This document shows positions 50,910 through 59,948 of a DNA stretch of 64,000 bases, piece by piece; the first letter of the stretch is position 1; every line of letters starts with the position of its first letter. This DNA comes from Neisseria sp. MVDL19-042950 (GTDB lineage Bacteria > Pseudomonadota > Gammaproteobacteria > Burkholderiales > Neisseriaceae). The position numbers were made by a program, and so were the translations under genes. The stretch covers positions 49,053 through 113,052 of the forward strand of contig NZ_JAUKWH010000008.1 of assembly GCF_030504625.1 (NCBI RefSeq), written 5' to 3'. The notes under the pieces are model-generated. The model ran no database searches, was not told the origin of the DNA, and saw only the letters and a program-made list of their open reading frames with translations.

Positions 50910-51566
50910 ATGAATTTTGAAAAAGCACGTTTCAACATGGTAGAACAACAAATCCGTCCTTGGGACGTGTTGGACTTCAACGTTCTCGATGCCTTAAGCG
51001 ACATCCCGCGTGAACATTTCGTCGGCGAAGCCCATCAAGCATTGGCCTATGCCGACAAAACCCTGCCTTTGCCCAACGGCGGCAGTATGCTCGAACCTAA
51101 AATCGTTGCCCGCCTGATTCAAGGGCTGGCACTCAAATCCGAAGATAAAGTATTGGAAATTGGCACAGGTTCCGGCTATGCTTCCGCACTCTTACAAAAA
51201 CTGGCCGGCACCGTTGTAACGGTGGATATTGATGCCGCGCAGCAGCAGCGCGCCAAAGCCGTGTTGGACAAACTCGGCTTAGACAGAATCACTTACCAAA
51301 TCGGCGACGGCTTGGCAGGCGAAATCAGCGGCGGCCCGTTTGATGCCGTTTACGTCGGCGGAGGCGTGCCGGATATTCCTGAAATTTTGAAAACCCAACT
51401 CAAAAACGGCGGACGCATGGTGGTCGTGGTTGGAGAAGCCCCCGTGCAACACGCACTGCTGATTACCCGCAACGGCGACAACTTTACCGAAACCGTGCTG
51501 TTCGACACTTTGATTCCCACACTGCAAACGAAAACTTTACAGCCGGCAAGCAAATTCAACTTTTAA
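50910..51566 (+). CDS. pcm: Protein-L-isoaspartate O-methyltransferase family protein
   Basis: The 218-residue protein has the PCMT layout: QQIRPWDVLDFNVLDALSDI, IPREHFVGEAHQALAYADKT, then the SAM site VLEIGTGSGYASALLQKLAG and VVTVDIDAAQ, and the C-terminal GGRMVVVVGEAPVQHALLIT. True Pcm methylates isoaspartyl residues for repair. The conserved active-site region before the SAM motif (LPNGGSMLEP) differs from the QTISQP of E. coli Pcm, so repair activity is not certain. GGAGC precedes its ATG by eight bases. Confidence 0.85.
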   Translation: MNFEKARFNMVEQQIRPWDVLDFNVLDALSDIPREHFVGEAHQALAYADKTLPLPNGGSMLEPKIVARLIQGLALKSEDKVLEIGTGSGYASALLQKLAGTVVTVDIDAAQQQRAKAVLDKLGLDRITYQIGDGLAGEISGGPFDAVYVGGGVPDIPEILKTQLKNGGRMVVVVGEAPVQHALLITRNGDNFTETVLFDTLIPTLQTKTLQPASKFNF

Positions 51567-51582
51567 TAATAGACCGACAAAA

Positions 51583-51613
51583 ATATGCCGTCTGAACTTT
51601 TCAGACGGCATAT
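51583..51613. terminator. Terminator built from the ATG-type DUS
   Basis: ATATGCCGTCTGAA and its complement TTCAGACGGCATAT meet across a 3-nt loop. This pair carries ATGCCGTCTGAA, the 12-mer dialect of pathogenic Neisseria, unlike the AGGCCGTCTGAA used in most of the window. Confidence 0.75.
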
Positions 51614-51663
51614 TCGTTTAAACATATATCCCTACAACCTTTTATCACACACACACAACCAAT

Positions 51664-51984
51664 ATGATCCCCCAACTCAGCCCGACCGAACTGCAACAAT
51701 GGCTTACCGACGGCCGACCGATAACCCTGCTCGATGTACGCACCGACGAAGAAGTCGCCTTCTGCGCCCTGCCCGATCACATCCACATACCCATGAACCT
51801 GATTCCGCTACGCCATAACGAACTGCCGGACGACCGCCCGATTGTGGTTTACTGCCACCACGGTATCCGCAGCTTGCACACAGCCATGTATTTGGCCGAT
51901 ATGGGATTTGAAAAACTGTATAACTTACAAGGCGGCATTGACGCGTGGTCGTTGCAAATCAACCCGACCGTGCCACGCTATTAA
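51664..51984 (+). CDS. Single-domain rhodanese (GlpE/PspE-like)
   Basis: The 106-residue protein is one rhodanese domain: ELQQWLTDGRPITLLDVRTD, the region HIPMNLIP, the active-site loop VVYCHHGIRSLHTAMYLADM with the catalytic cysteine near residue 63, and LYNLQGGIDAWSLQINPTVP. It has no signal peptide. It transfers sulfane sulfur to thiols or cyanide; the true acceptor is unknown. A short CA repeat (51646-51656) lies in its leader. Confidence 0.92.
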   Translation: MIPQLSPTELQQWLTDGRPITLLDVRTDEEVAFCALPDHIHIPMNLIPLRHNELPDDRPIVVYCHHGIRSLHTAMYLADMGFEKLYNLQGGIDAWSLQINPTVPRY

Positions 51985-52030
51985 TCTTCACAGGCCGTCT
52001 GAAAAGCATAAAAATCCCCTTTTCCGTTCT

Positions 52031-52621
52031 TCACAATAAGCCGATTTCCTCAAAAAACCGCCCGTACACCTCCGCCTTCTTCTCCAAAGCCAAAGGATAC
52101 GCCCGCGAAGAAGAAGGCAGGCGGTAGAGCCGCAGCACACGCCCGCAATATTCCGCTTCCGCAAACCCGCCAATTTTCGGCTTGCCCGTTTCAGACGGCA
52201 TCAAAGACAACAAAGTATCCGTCGCCAACTCCCCCGTAGTCATCACCGCTTGGCAAAGCGGCATTTGCGCCAACAAACCCTGCAAATCTACCGGCTCGAC
52301 AATCTGCAAAAACTTATCCGAAGCATTGCCCTGCAAGCGGATAACTTTCTGTGCCGTATCGCTGATAGCAATGCCTTTATCCGCCAAAAATGCCCGCAAC
52401 ACTTCTTCTTTAAACGCCTTGCCACCCGCCTCGACAAAATAATCCTTATTGCCGAAAAACACCACACCGAAAATCCGCCACATATCGTTTTGAAAATTCG
52501 GATAATAAAAATCCATCTTCCAACGCGCACGCGGCGGCGGGAAAGAACCGAGCATCAATAGCTTGGCATTGGAAGGCGTGAAAGGGGGCAAGGGGTGGGT
52601 TTCAATATCGGAGCAGTTCAT
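52031..52621 (-). CDS. Uracil-DNA glycosylase-superfamily protein
   Basis: The 196-residue protein has an N-terminal active-site motif LLMLGSFPPPRARWKMDFYY and a C-terminal RLPSSSRAYP in place of the usual GSP or HPS motif of uracil-DNA glycosylases. Between them are FGVVFFGNKDYF and the helix AVMTTGELATDTLL. It belongs to the UDG-like superfamily but to a divergent group, so the base it excises is not known. It is convergent with the rhodanese gene and carries an internal DUS (SLMPSETGKP). Confidence 0.78.
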   Translation of the reverse strand: MNCSDIETHPLPPFTPSNAKLLMLGSFPPPRARWKMDFYYPNFQNDMWRIFGVVFFGNKDYFVEAGGKAFKEEVLRAFLADKGIAISDTAQKVIRLQGNASDKFLQIVEPVDLQGLLAQMPLCQAVMTTGELATDTLLSLMPSETGKPKIGGFAEAEYCGRVLRLYRLPSSSRAYPLALEKKAEVYGRFFEEIGLL

Positions 52622-52691
52622 GGTTGAAGGAAATAAAATGATAAATTGGCAGCCGTTGAAATTTCAGACGGCCTAATCTGTTACAAAACGG

Positions 52692-53693
52692 CTACTCGGG
52701 CTTTTTAGCTTGCAAGCGCAATAATTCGGCAATATCGTTTTCTCCCTGCTGTTCTCTGATTTGACGCTGTGCAGCCATATAGCGTTCATATTCGGCTTCC
52801 GCTTTAGCATCGGCCTGTTTTTTGCTGATTTTACCTGCACCTTGCAGCACTTCACGATCGTTAAACGCTAAAAATTGATCCAGCTTTTCCGCCCAGTCCT
52901 TTAAAAACACTTGCTTTTTTCTCTGTGCCTGATCTTCGGCAAAATCCAGCCATATAGTAACTATGCGGTTTAACTGGCTGATTTCTTTTTCGTTTAAATA
53001 GTTTTTGGCCGTTTTAATATCTTTTTTACGAACTACGCCATCGGTCGTATGCGTTAAACCCATTAACCGGTTTGGAGGCATCGACACGCCGATAAACCAG
53101 CTCCGCAGCGGTATACCCAGTTGCTGCGAAATGCAGTTTGTTTTGAATGGTTTTAAAAAATTGCGTGGTTTCTTTAAAGCTGGGCTAATAATCCGCGGCC
53201 AGCGCAAAAATCTCACGCACACGTAAATACACCCGCTTTTCACTGGCGCAGATATCGCGGATGCGTTCCAGCAATTCATCCAAATAATCCGGAGCAGGCA
53301 ATGTGCCGACCGGCGGATTTTTCAAACGTTCGTCATCCAGCACAAAGCTTTTTTGCAAGTACTCTCCCAAAGTGCGCGTCACCCATTGGCGGAATTGCGT
53401 AACGCACGCAGTAGCTGACAGCGATAATCATCGGCAGGGAATAATGCTTCAAACACCGTTTTACCTCGCGCCGGCCTTCGGTTTGAACTTGTAAGAATTA
53501 CTTACAAGTTGCCGTTTTACTGATTTCATTTTCCTAATAAATGGCGTGGATATACCGGGTAACGGATTGCGGCGTAGGGATACAACCCAGCCATTTCCGC
53601 CTGCGTAAGCCAAAGCTGTCCGCCCAGCTCGCGCAAGATAAATTGGGACAGGCCGTCTGAAGTGGTGTAGAGGATTAAAGTATTGTCGGCCAT
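52692..53693 (-). pseudogene. RhuM family virulence-associated protein, pseudogene
   Basis: The full length can be read by changing frames. The start at 53693 (MADNTLILYTTSDGLSQFIL, LWLTQAEMAGLYP) shifts frame near 53580 to TPQSVTRYIHAIY, followed by two in-frame stops (TAG and TAA) before VQTEGRREVKRCLKHYSLPM. Another shift near 53400 gives TQFRQWVTRTLGEYLQKSFV and LDELLERIRDICASEKRVYL. A third stop follows FALAADY, then NKLHFAATGYTAAELVYRR. A third shift near 53070 gives KTAKNYLNEKEISQLNRIVT to the end. That is three frameshifts and three stops. RhuM genes often sit with rlo genes in restriction-modification loci. Confidence 0.85.
53486..53510. repeat. Perfect inverted repeat inside the rhuM pseudogene
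   Basis: AACTTGTAAG and CTTACAAGTT enclose AATTA. It coincides with the second in-frame stop of the pseudogene, so it is likely to have arisen by mutation or small insertion after the gene died. Confidence 0.7.
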
Positions 53694-54083
53694 GAGGTTT
53701 CTTTTTCAGGCTGCCTAAATGTTTGATAAAACAATTTTTTCATACGTAGCTATTTTATGCTTAGTCTGTACCTACGACTTTAGGAAGGAACCGAGCGTCA
53801 GGAATTTAGCATTAAACGGGGGGAATGGCGGCAGGGGGCGATGGTCATTTTTCAGACAGCCTTTCGGGTAGGGTGGGTTAAACCCACCAATTACTCATAT
53901 CGCTCCAGTATTAATACGGTGGGTTTACATCCCTCCTACTCATGATAAAGGTTCTGCACGTTTTCAGACAGGCGTCCGCTCCAATAGGCGGGAAACAGCC
54001 CTTTTTGCACATCGCTGTGAAATGAAGAATGCAGCCAGCCACACTCACTACTTAATTAAAACAGCTTCTTATTAAGAAGCTGA
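53694..54083. other. Intergenic region with non-native uptake-sequence variants
   Basis: No gene is seen. TTCAGGCTGCCT (53707-53718), TTCAGACAGCCT (near 53854) and TTTCAGACAGGC (near 53962) are variants of the inverse uptake sequence that resemble other Neisseriaceae dialects. GGTGGGTTTAA-type words near 53877-53930 are imperfectly inverted. The region separates the rhuM pseudogene from rloB. Confidence 0.5.
54062..54082 (-). terminator. rloB terminator
   Basis: CAGCTTCTT and AAGAAGCTG enclose ATT directly after the rloB stop, with an AT-rich tail on the minus strand. Confidence 0.65.
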
Positions 54084-54755
54084 TTATCGCTTATTTAAAT
54101 TTTTCAACTTTTCAACCAAAATATGCACTTTTGTAGAAGGATTATCGATCTGTTGATTTTCCGCTGCTTCTAATGATTTTTTTGAATTTGCAATTGCGGT
54201 ATCTAGATTTTTTTGTAACTCATTAAATACATTAATTTTTCCCTTTTCGTACTCGGGTAAATATTGCTTTAACTGTTTAATTAATTCTGCAGATGAACTA
54301 TCTGATGATGTTGGTTTTAAATACGGCTTAGTCGTATATGTAAAATGCAATAGTAACCAATACTCAAAACAAGGAACGGATGTTATGGAAAAAAATGTAT
54401 TTTCTGGTCTGAAATTTTGAATATCATTTATTGCCTCTTGATAATTAGGGTGACAGTCTTTATCAAACACGCAATAAACTTCATCAAAAGGATTCCCTGC
54501 TTTATTTTCTTCTCTAAACCTTTTCTTTGCATGTTTAACAACGCTTTTGGGATCAGAACCACACTCATCACCAGCTATTTCAATATTCGCAGTGCTCAAT
54601 CTATAATGGTTTCTTAAACCGATAAAATAGTTAGGCTCAGTTTTCCCCCCTTCGCAGACGATTAAAATCCGTTTATACGGTTCACAATACTTTTTCCGTT
54701 TTAATTCAGATGTTTTCTTGGCTTTTCGCTTTTTAAATAAATCATCACTACCCAT
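54084..54755 (-). CDS. rloB: RloB family Toprim-like protein (AbiLii-like)
   Basis: The 223-residue protein has a basic N-terminus (FKKRKAKKTSELKRKK), then the RloB core: RILIVCEGGKTEPNYFIGLR with the Toprim glutamate, EVYCVFDKDCHPNYQEAIND with the metal-binding aspartates, and SVPCFEYWLLLHFTYTTKPY. The C-terminal 60 residues are helical. RloB proteins are encoded with RloA ATPases in restriction-linked loci and correspond to AbiLii of the AbiL abortive-infection system; a nuclease role is likely. It begins two bases after rloA ends, so both are one operon. Base composition is AT-richer than neighbours, a sign of transfer. Confidence 0.9.
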   Translation of the reverse strand: MGSDDLFKKRKAKKTSELKRKKYCEPYKRILIVCEGGKTEPNYFIGLRNHYRLSTANIEIAGDECGSDPKSVVKHAKKRFREENKAGNPFDEVYCVFDKDCHPNYQEAINDIQNFRPENTFFSITSVPCFEYWLLLHFTYTTKPYLKPTSSDSSSAELIKQLKQYLPEYEKGKINVFNELQKNLDTAIANSKKSLEAAENQQIDNPSTKVHILVEKLKNLNKR

Positions 54756-54757
54756 AC

Positions 54758-56017
54758 TTATCTCTCTAAATTAAAAGCATCAATAAACGGTAATGCTCCA
54801 TATCGACCGGATAAATAACCTGCCTCCAAGTTTTCTTTTCCTTTTTTGGGACTGAAATCAGATAGAGGATAAAGAATAGAGGACTGCTTATTATCCCGTT
54901 CACAAAACCAAATCTGATCGCGACGGAAAACATTTTGGTTCAGAATGGATGTTTCATGTGTAGTAAAAATTAGTTGGGCATTTTTCGGATTGTTGGCGGG
55001 GGCATGGAATAACTCAACTAAAAACTGCACTAATTTAGGGTGCATATTCACATTCAGCTCATCAATACATAAGGTGTAACCATTTTCCAGCACATCTAAA
55101 ATTGGCCCTGCAAATGAAAAGAATTTTTGAGTGCCGTCTGATTCATCATCGAAATCAAAAGAAATTGGATTTCCATGATTATCTTGATGGATTGTTTCTA
55201 AATCAAATCCTTTCTTACCTATTAATTTTTCAGATAAAAACTCTTTTAATGGTTCGGGCATATCATCAGGCAAATGAGAAGGGTCAAAATCCTCTGTTTT
55301 CACACTAATATTATCAATATTAAAATCAGCAGCTTTCAATAGCCTAACGATCTTATCTTTTTTACCTTCGGTACATTTCATTACAGTGAATCCAGGAGAA
55401 AAGCCATTTACACCACTAAACTTTAAATTATTATCAAACCAATCAAATAATGGTTTTAACTGTTCGCTATTTAACTGAACTGCTGTTGATAAAAATAAGG
55501 CGTTATCTCTAGTAGCTTGCTGCCAAACTTGTTTAGTACCTAAGAGAAAAGAACTGAACTTCCAATGATGTTTTTTTGCTTCATTGTCCCAAATCCGTTC
55601 AAACCATTTTTGAGAATGCCCTTTCGGATAAGCAAATAGCCATTCATCAAAAATTTGCGATTCTGTTGCGCTAAATCCATATTGATAACGGATATTTTGA
55701 ACGATAAAAGTAATTTCAAATTCTGTAGGTTCTGCCAAACATTTTTTATCCAATTTAAATGGGGCAAGCGGCAGTTTGTCTCCGCGTTGTGAAGTATTGG
55801 TAACAATACGCTTCATTGTTTCTAATGCTTTAAGAAAATTAGATTTTCCACTTGCATTGGCACCATAAATTGCTGCCGTTTTCAACAGTTCCAGTCCCTT
55901 AATATTTTCAATACGGAAAGTATTACTTGGCTGTTCATCACCTTTTGTTTTTACCATACTGAAATTTTGTTGTTCACGGAAAGAACGGTAGTTACTCACA
56001 GTGAAGTCAATAAGCAT
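54758..56017 (-). CDS. rloA: RloA family AAA ATPase (AbiLi-like)
   Basis: The 419-residue protein starts MLIDFTVSNYRSFREQQNFS at 56017, where AGAGG precedes by six bases; a longer frame upstream runs through a palindrome and is unlikely. It is an ABC/SMC-like AAA_21 ATPase: Walker A AAIYGANASGKSNFLKAL near residue 45, an inserted middle region, the signature-like DESDGTQKFFSFAGPILDVL, Walker B LCIDELNVNMHPKLVQFLVE near 320 and the TTHETSIL switch histidine. With RloB it forms a two-gene defence unit like AbiL, thought to sense phage and trigger the partner. It is intact and adjacent to the rhuM remnant. Confidence 0.9.
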   Translation of the reverse strand: MLIDFTVSNYRSFREQQNFSMVKTKGDEQPSNTFRIENIKGLELLKTAAIYGANASGKSNFLKALETMKRIVTNTSQRGDKLPLAPFKLDKKCLAEPTEFEITFIVQNIRYQYGFSATESQIFDEWLFAYPKGHSQKWFERIWDNEAKKHHWKFSSFLLGTKQVWQQATRDNALFLSTAVQLNSEQLKPLFDWFDNNLKFSGVNGFSPGFTVMKCTEGKKDKIVRLLKAADFNIDNISVKTEDFDPSHLPDDMPEPLKEFLSEKLIGKKGFDLETIHQDNHGNPISFDFDDESDGTQKFFSFAGPILDVLENGYTLCIDELNVNMHPKLVQFLVELFHAPANNPKNAQLIFTTHETSILNQNVFRRDQIWFCERDNKQSSILYPLSDFSPKKGKENLEAGYLSGRYGALPFIDAFNLER

Positions 56018-56025
56018 ACAAAGCC

Positions 56026-56076
56026 TCTTTTTCATGCTATTTTTGGAAAATTTTTCCAAAAATAGCATGAAAAAGA
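56026..56076. repeat. Perfect 51-bp palindrome before rloA
   Basis: Two 25-bp arms (56026-56050 and 56052-56076) are exact complements around one central T. The left arm starts TCTTTTTCATGCTATTTTTG. It ends at the Shine-Dalgarno sequence of rloA, so in the transcript the hairpin abuts or partly covers the ribosome-binding site. It may be a translational switch, an operator or a terminator for incoming transcription. Confidence 0.9.
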
Positions 56077-56275
56077 TATTTGAACAAAATTTTTACACTC
56101 AGAATAAGACTATTGGCTTCCCTCATGCCAAAGAATGCCAAGTATCATCGGTTCTTAAACACAATCTTGGTTTCATATGGTAGTTCCACTTATTATCTAC
56201 TTTGATGCAAAATGCCTGTCTGAAAATCTCCCCAGATTGGTTAAACCTATCTCCTCAACGGATTTTCAGACGACC

Positions 56276-58561
56276 TTACCTTTTCAATCTAGCAAACGCA
56301 TCTGCCATTGCGGTGTTGCCTATCGGTTTTTCCTGTCGTTTGTTTTGTGGGCTGCCTAAGCGTTTGCCGTTTTCAGACGGCCTGCCGCTTCTTGCCGCAC
56401 CGCTGCCTGCTTCGTCGTCCAAGCGCATGGTGAGGGCGATGCGTTTGCGGGCGGCGTCGACTTCCAGCACTTTTACTTTGACTACGTCGCCGGCCTTCAC
56501 GACTTCGCGCGGGTCTTGGACGAATTTATTTGATAAGGCGGAGATGTGGACGAGGCCGTCTTGGTGGACGCCGATGTCGACGAATGCACCGAAGTTGGCG
56601 ACGTTGCTCACTACGCCTTCCAAAATCATGCCGACTTGTAAATCGCTGATTTCGTTGATGCCTTCGGCAAAGGTGGCCGTCTGAAATTCGCCGCGCGGGT
56701 CGCGGCCGGGTTTTTCGAGTTCGGCGAGGATGTCCATGATGGTGGGCAGGCCGAATTGGTCGGTGGTGTAGCTGGTGGGCTTGATTTGTTTGATTTTTTC
56801 GCGGTTGCCGATGAGGTCGGCGGCTTTGATGTGCAGGTCGTCGAGCATTTTGGCGACAACGGGATAGGCTTCGGGGTGGACGGCGGATGCGTCCAGCGGT
56901 TCTTTGCCGCCGTTAATGCGTAAGAAGCCGGCGGCCTGCTCGTAGGTTTTTTCGCCGAGGCGCGGTACTTTGAGGAGTTTTTTGCGGCTGTCGAACGCGC
57001 CGTTTTCGTCGCGGTAGGCAACGATGTTTTGCGCCAGCGTGCTGTTGAGGCCGGAAATGCGCGCCAGCAGGGGGGCGGAGGCGGTGTTCACGTCTACTCC
57101 GACTGCGTTCACGCAGTCTTCCACCACGGCATCCAGCGATTTGGCGAGTTGGCTTTGGTTGACATCGTGCTGGTATTGGCCAACGCCGATGGATTTGGGG
57201 TCGATTTTCACTAATTCGGCCAGCGGGTCTTGCAGGCGGCGGGCGATGGAAACGGCGCCGCGCAGGGAAACGTCCAACTCGGGGAATTCTTTGGCGGCCA
57301 ACTCCGAAGCGGAATAAACGGATGCGCCGGCTTCGCTGACGACGATTTTGTGCAATCCCATTTCAGGCAGGCCTTTCACCAATTCGCCGGCGAGTTTGTC
57401 GGTTTCGCGGCTGGCGGTGCCGTTGCCGATGGCAATCAGTTTCACGCCGTGTTGTTTGATGAGGCGGGCAAGGGTGGCTAAGGCGTTGTTTTCTTGGTGC
57501 AGATAGGCAACGGCGGTGTCGAGCAGCTTGCCGGTGTCGTCCACTACGGCCACTTTGATGCCGGTGCGGAAGCCGGGGTCGAGGCCCATGGTGGCGAGGC
57601 GGCCGGCGGGGGCGGCGAGCAGCAGGTCTTTGAGGTTGCGGGCGAACACGGTAATGGCGTCGGTGTCGGCGGCTTCTTTCAGACGGCCTAAGGCTTCAAG
57701 CTCCAGCGAGAGGAAGATTTTGGCGCGCCATGTGAGGCGCACGGTGTCGCGCAGCCATTTGTCGGCAGGGCGGCCTTGATCGGCGATGCCGAAATGTTTG
57801 GCGATGATTTTTTCGTATTCGCTCTGCTCGGTAATCGGGGTTTCGTCGGGTTGGTATTTGAGGGCGACTTGCAGCACGCCTTCGTTGCGGCCGCGCAATA
57901 CGGCCAGTGCGCGGTGGCTCGGCATGCTGTGGACGGGTTCGCGGTGGTCGAAATAGTCTTTGAATTTTTCGCCGGCATCTTCTTGTCCGGCAACCACTTG
58001 GGCATGGATTTCGGCTTCGTTCCACAGTTTTTCGCGCAAGTTGCCGAGCAGTTCGGCATCTTCGGCGAACTGTTCCATCAGAATGGCGCGCGCACCGTCG
58101 AGCGCGGCTTTGGTGTCGGGTACTTGCTCGTTCAGATAGGCTTCGGCGGCGGTTTCGGGGTTTTCAGACGGCCTCTGCAACAAGCTGTCAGCCAAGGGCT
58201 GCAAACCGTTTTCGCGCGCGATTTGGGCTTTGGTGCGGCGTTTGGGTTTGTAGGGCAGGTAGAGGTCTTCGAGCGCGGTTTTGTTGTCGGCCGCTTCGAT
58301 GGCCGTCTGAAGTTCGGGCGTAAGTTTGCCTTGTTCTTCAATGCTTTTTAAAACGGTTTGCTTGCGCTCTGCCAATTCGCGCAGGTATTGCAGACGCTCG
58401 GCGAGATGGCGCAGTTGGGTATCGTCCAGCCCACCGGTAACTTCTTTGCGGTAGCGGGCGATAAAGGGCACGGTGGCTCCGTCGTCGAGCAGTTCGACGG
58501 CGGCTTGGATTTGGGCGGCGGTGGCGTTTAATTCTGATGCGATGGTGGAAATGATGTTCAT
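56276..58561 (-). CDS. tex: Tex-type RNA-binding transcription accessory protein
   Basis: The 761-residue protein has the Tex layout: an N-terminal helical region ([34 protein letters not shown]), the YqgF-like domain around 325-450 ([20 protein letters not shown]), helix-hairpin-helix elements ([40 protein letters not shown]) and a C-terminal S1 domain at about 645-720 ([36 protein letters not shown]). Tex is the bacterial relative of Spt6 and acts on transcription and toxin expression. Internal DUS encode RPSENGK and SENPETA. It is monocistronic. Confidence 0.96.
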   Translation of the reverse strand: MNIISTIASELNATAAQIQAAVELLDDGATVPFIARYRKEVTGGLDDTQLRHLAERLQYLRELAERKQTVLKSIEEQGKLTPELQTAIEAADNKTALEDLYLPYKPKRRTKAQIARENGLQPLADSLLQRPSENPETAAEAYLNEQVPDTKAALDGARAILMEQFAEDAELLGNLREKLWNEAEIHAQVVAGQEDAGEKFKDYFDHREPVHSMPSHRALAVLRGRNEGVLQVALKYQPDETPITEQSEYEKIIAKHFGIADQGRPADKWLRDTVRLTWRAKIFLSLELEALGRLKEAADTDAITVFARNLKDLLLAAPAGRLATMGLDPGFRTGIKVAVVDDTGKLLDTAVAYLHQENNALATLARLIKQHGVKLIAIGNGTASRETDKLAGELVKGLPEMGLHKIVVSEAGASVYSASELAAKEFPELDVSLRGAVSIARRLQDPLAELVKIDPKSIGVGQYQHDVNQSQLAKSLDAVVEDCVNAVGVDVNTASAPLLARISGLNSTLAQNIVAYRDENGAFDSRKKLLKVPRLGEKTYEQAAGFLRINGGKEPLDASAVHPEAYPVVAKMLDDLHIKAADLIGNREKIKQIKPTSYTTDQFGLPTIMDILAELEKPGRDPRGEFQTATFAEGINEISDLQVGMILEGVVSNVANFGAFVDIGVHQDGLVHISALSNKFVQDPREVVKAGDVVKVKVLEVDAARKRIALTMRLDDEAGSGAARSGRPSENGKRLGSPQNKRQEKPIGNTAMADAFARLKR

Positions 58562-58628
58562 GGTGAAGGTGTTGAAGCTGAAAAAAAGGGAAAAGGATAG
58601 CGGTTTTGGGGAGGTTTGGCAAAGGAAA

Positions 58629-58683
58629 AGGCCGTCTGAAAACAGGGTTTTGCAGAAATGGAAATCATGTTTCAGACGGCCTT
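58629..58683. terminator. Inverted DUS pair between the SDR gene and tex
   Basis: AGGCCGTCTGAAAAC and GTTTCAGACGGCCT are separated by about 27 nt. It follows the SDR gene on the minus strand. Confidence 0.55.
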
Positions 58684-58744
58684 CGGGGATAGATACCGGC
58701 AGCGGCGGATAAAAGCATCTGCCGATGAAGTGCGGGTTATGTTT

Positions 58745-59542
58745 TTATTGCTTCGGGCTGGCCGATGTTCCGGCAAGCAAACCGCCGTCAATATTGAATT
58801 CGCTGCCAGTAATGTAGGTGGCTTCGTCGGAAGCCACCAACAGGGCAAGCATGGCCACTTCTTCCGATTGGCCGAAGCGGTGTACGGGAATATCGCGCAC
58901 CATCGCTTCCATGATGGCGGTACGTTTTTCGCCTTCGCCGAGCATCGGTTCCCACATCGGGGTAAAGATGGCGGCCGGATGGATGGAATTGCAACGGATT
59001 TTCAGCCCTTGCTGCGCACAATAAAGGGCGACGCTTTTGCTGTGGTTGCGGATGGCGGCTTTGCTGGAAGCGTATGCGGCGGCGGAAGGAATACCGACAA
59101 GGCCGGAACGTGAGGAAATGTTGATAATCGAGCCGCTACCTTGCGGGCGCATGGCGCGGATGGCGCAACGGCAGCCGAGGAAAGTGCCGTCGAGGTTGGT
59201 GCGGTGTACGGCGTGCCAGTCGTCAAGGCTGGCGTGTTCGGGATTATGGACCGCTCCCTGCTCCAAACCGGTAATTCCGGCGTTGTTCACGAGAATATCG
59301 AGTTTGCCTTGCTCGGCGAGAATGGTTTGAACGGCTTTTTCCCAATCGTTTTCTTCGCGCACGTCCAGCGGCAGATAGCGGGCGTTGCTGCCGATGCTTT
59401 CGGCAACGCGTTCGCCTTCTTCGTGTCTGATGTCGCTGAGATAAACGAAAGCGCCTTCGGCGGCAAAGCTACGGGCGATGGCTTCGCCGATGCCGCGGGC
59501 AGCACCGGTAACAAGAGCGGTTTTTTGGGCAAGTCTGGGCAT
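58745..59542 (-). CDS. Short-chain dehydrogenase/reductase
   Basis: The 265-residue protein is a classical SDR: cofactor motif [35 protein letters not shown], catalytic Ser in [20 protein letters not shown], and [17 protein letters not shown] with the Tyr-Lys pair, then [12 protein letters not shown]. The acidic residue after the glycine motif (YLSDIRHEE) suggests NAD rather than NADP. The substrate is not shown. The C-terminal [10 protein letters not shown] is standard for the family. Confidence 0.9.
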   Translation of the reverse strand: MPRLAQKTALVTGAARGIGEAIARSFAAEGAFVYLSDIRHEEGERVAESIGSNARYLPLDVREENDWEKAVQTILAEQGKLDILVNNAGITGLEQGAVHNPEHASLDDWHAVHRTNLDGTFLGCRCAIRAMRPQGSGSIINISSRSGLVGIPSAAAYASSKAAIRNHSKSVALYCAQQGLKIRCNSIHPAAIFTPMWEPMLGEGEKRTAIMEAMVRDIPVHRFGQSEEVAMLALLVASDEATYITGSEFNIDGGLLAGTSASPKQ

Positions 59543-59948
59543 AACAGTCTCCGTTTCAAGCTGGTTAAAGATTGGATATGGAACAAAACCTTGTCAAAAC
59601 GCTAAAAACCGATACAGTTCGGAGCATATGGCAACACAGCGGCGGCAGACACATCACGAGGCAGACAAACGGGCAACAACTCAGAAACACACCGCATATT
59701 GTGTTTTTGCAAAGGTTTCAGGGTTTTCCGTTTGGGCATTATACTCTCCGGCAAAACGAAATGGTTATCCGTTACCCTCACTCAAAAGGCATGTTTCCCG
59801 AATATAAAATCAATTTTTGATTTGATACAAAAAAAGCGGCTTTAACCGGAGCCGGTTTGAAGGAGAGGCCGTCTGAAAGCGGACTTTGTGAGCTTCGCCC
59901 AACCCCGCTCAACGGGCTTCGCTAAAACTTTTTCAGACGGCCTTTCGG
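59543..59948. other. Intergenic region between the DUF2157 gene and the SDR gene
   Basis: No gene is called; a frame at 59572-59820 has no family resemblance. Positions 59868-59943 hold an inverted DUS pair whose left member continues AAAGCGGACTTTGTGAGCTT. A similar extension (AAAGCGAACTTTAGTGAGCT) follows a DUS at 11284-11320, so this is a small repeat family. Confidence 0.5.

Noticed and set aside
53185..53382. A separate small gene of 65 codons
   Set aside because: It is an internal segment of the rhuM pseudogene that happens to lie between a frameshift and a nonsense codon.
59572..59820. An 82-codon plus-strand frame before the DUF2157 gene
   Set aside because: It starts without a ribosome-binding site, and part of it would be the leader of the divergently placed SDR gene. 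No family is recognisable.
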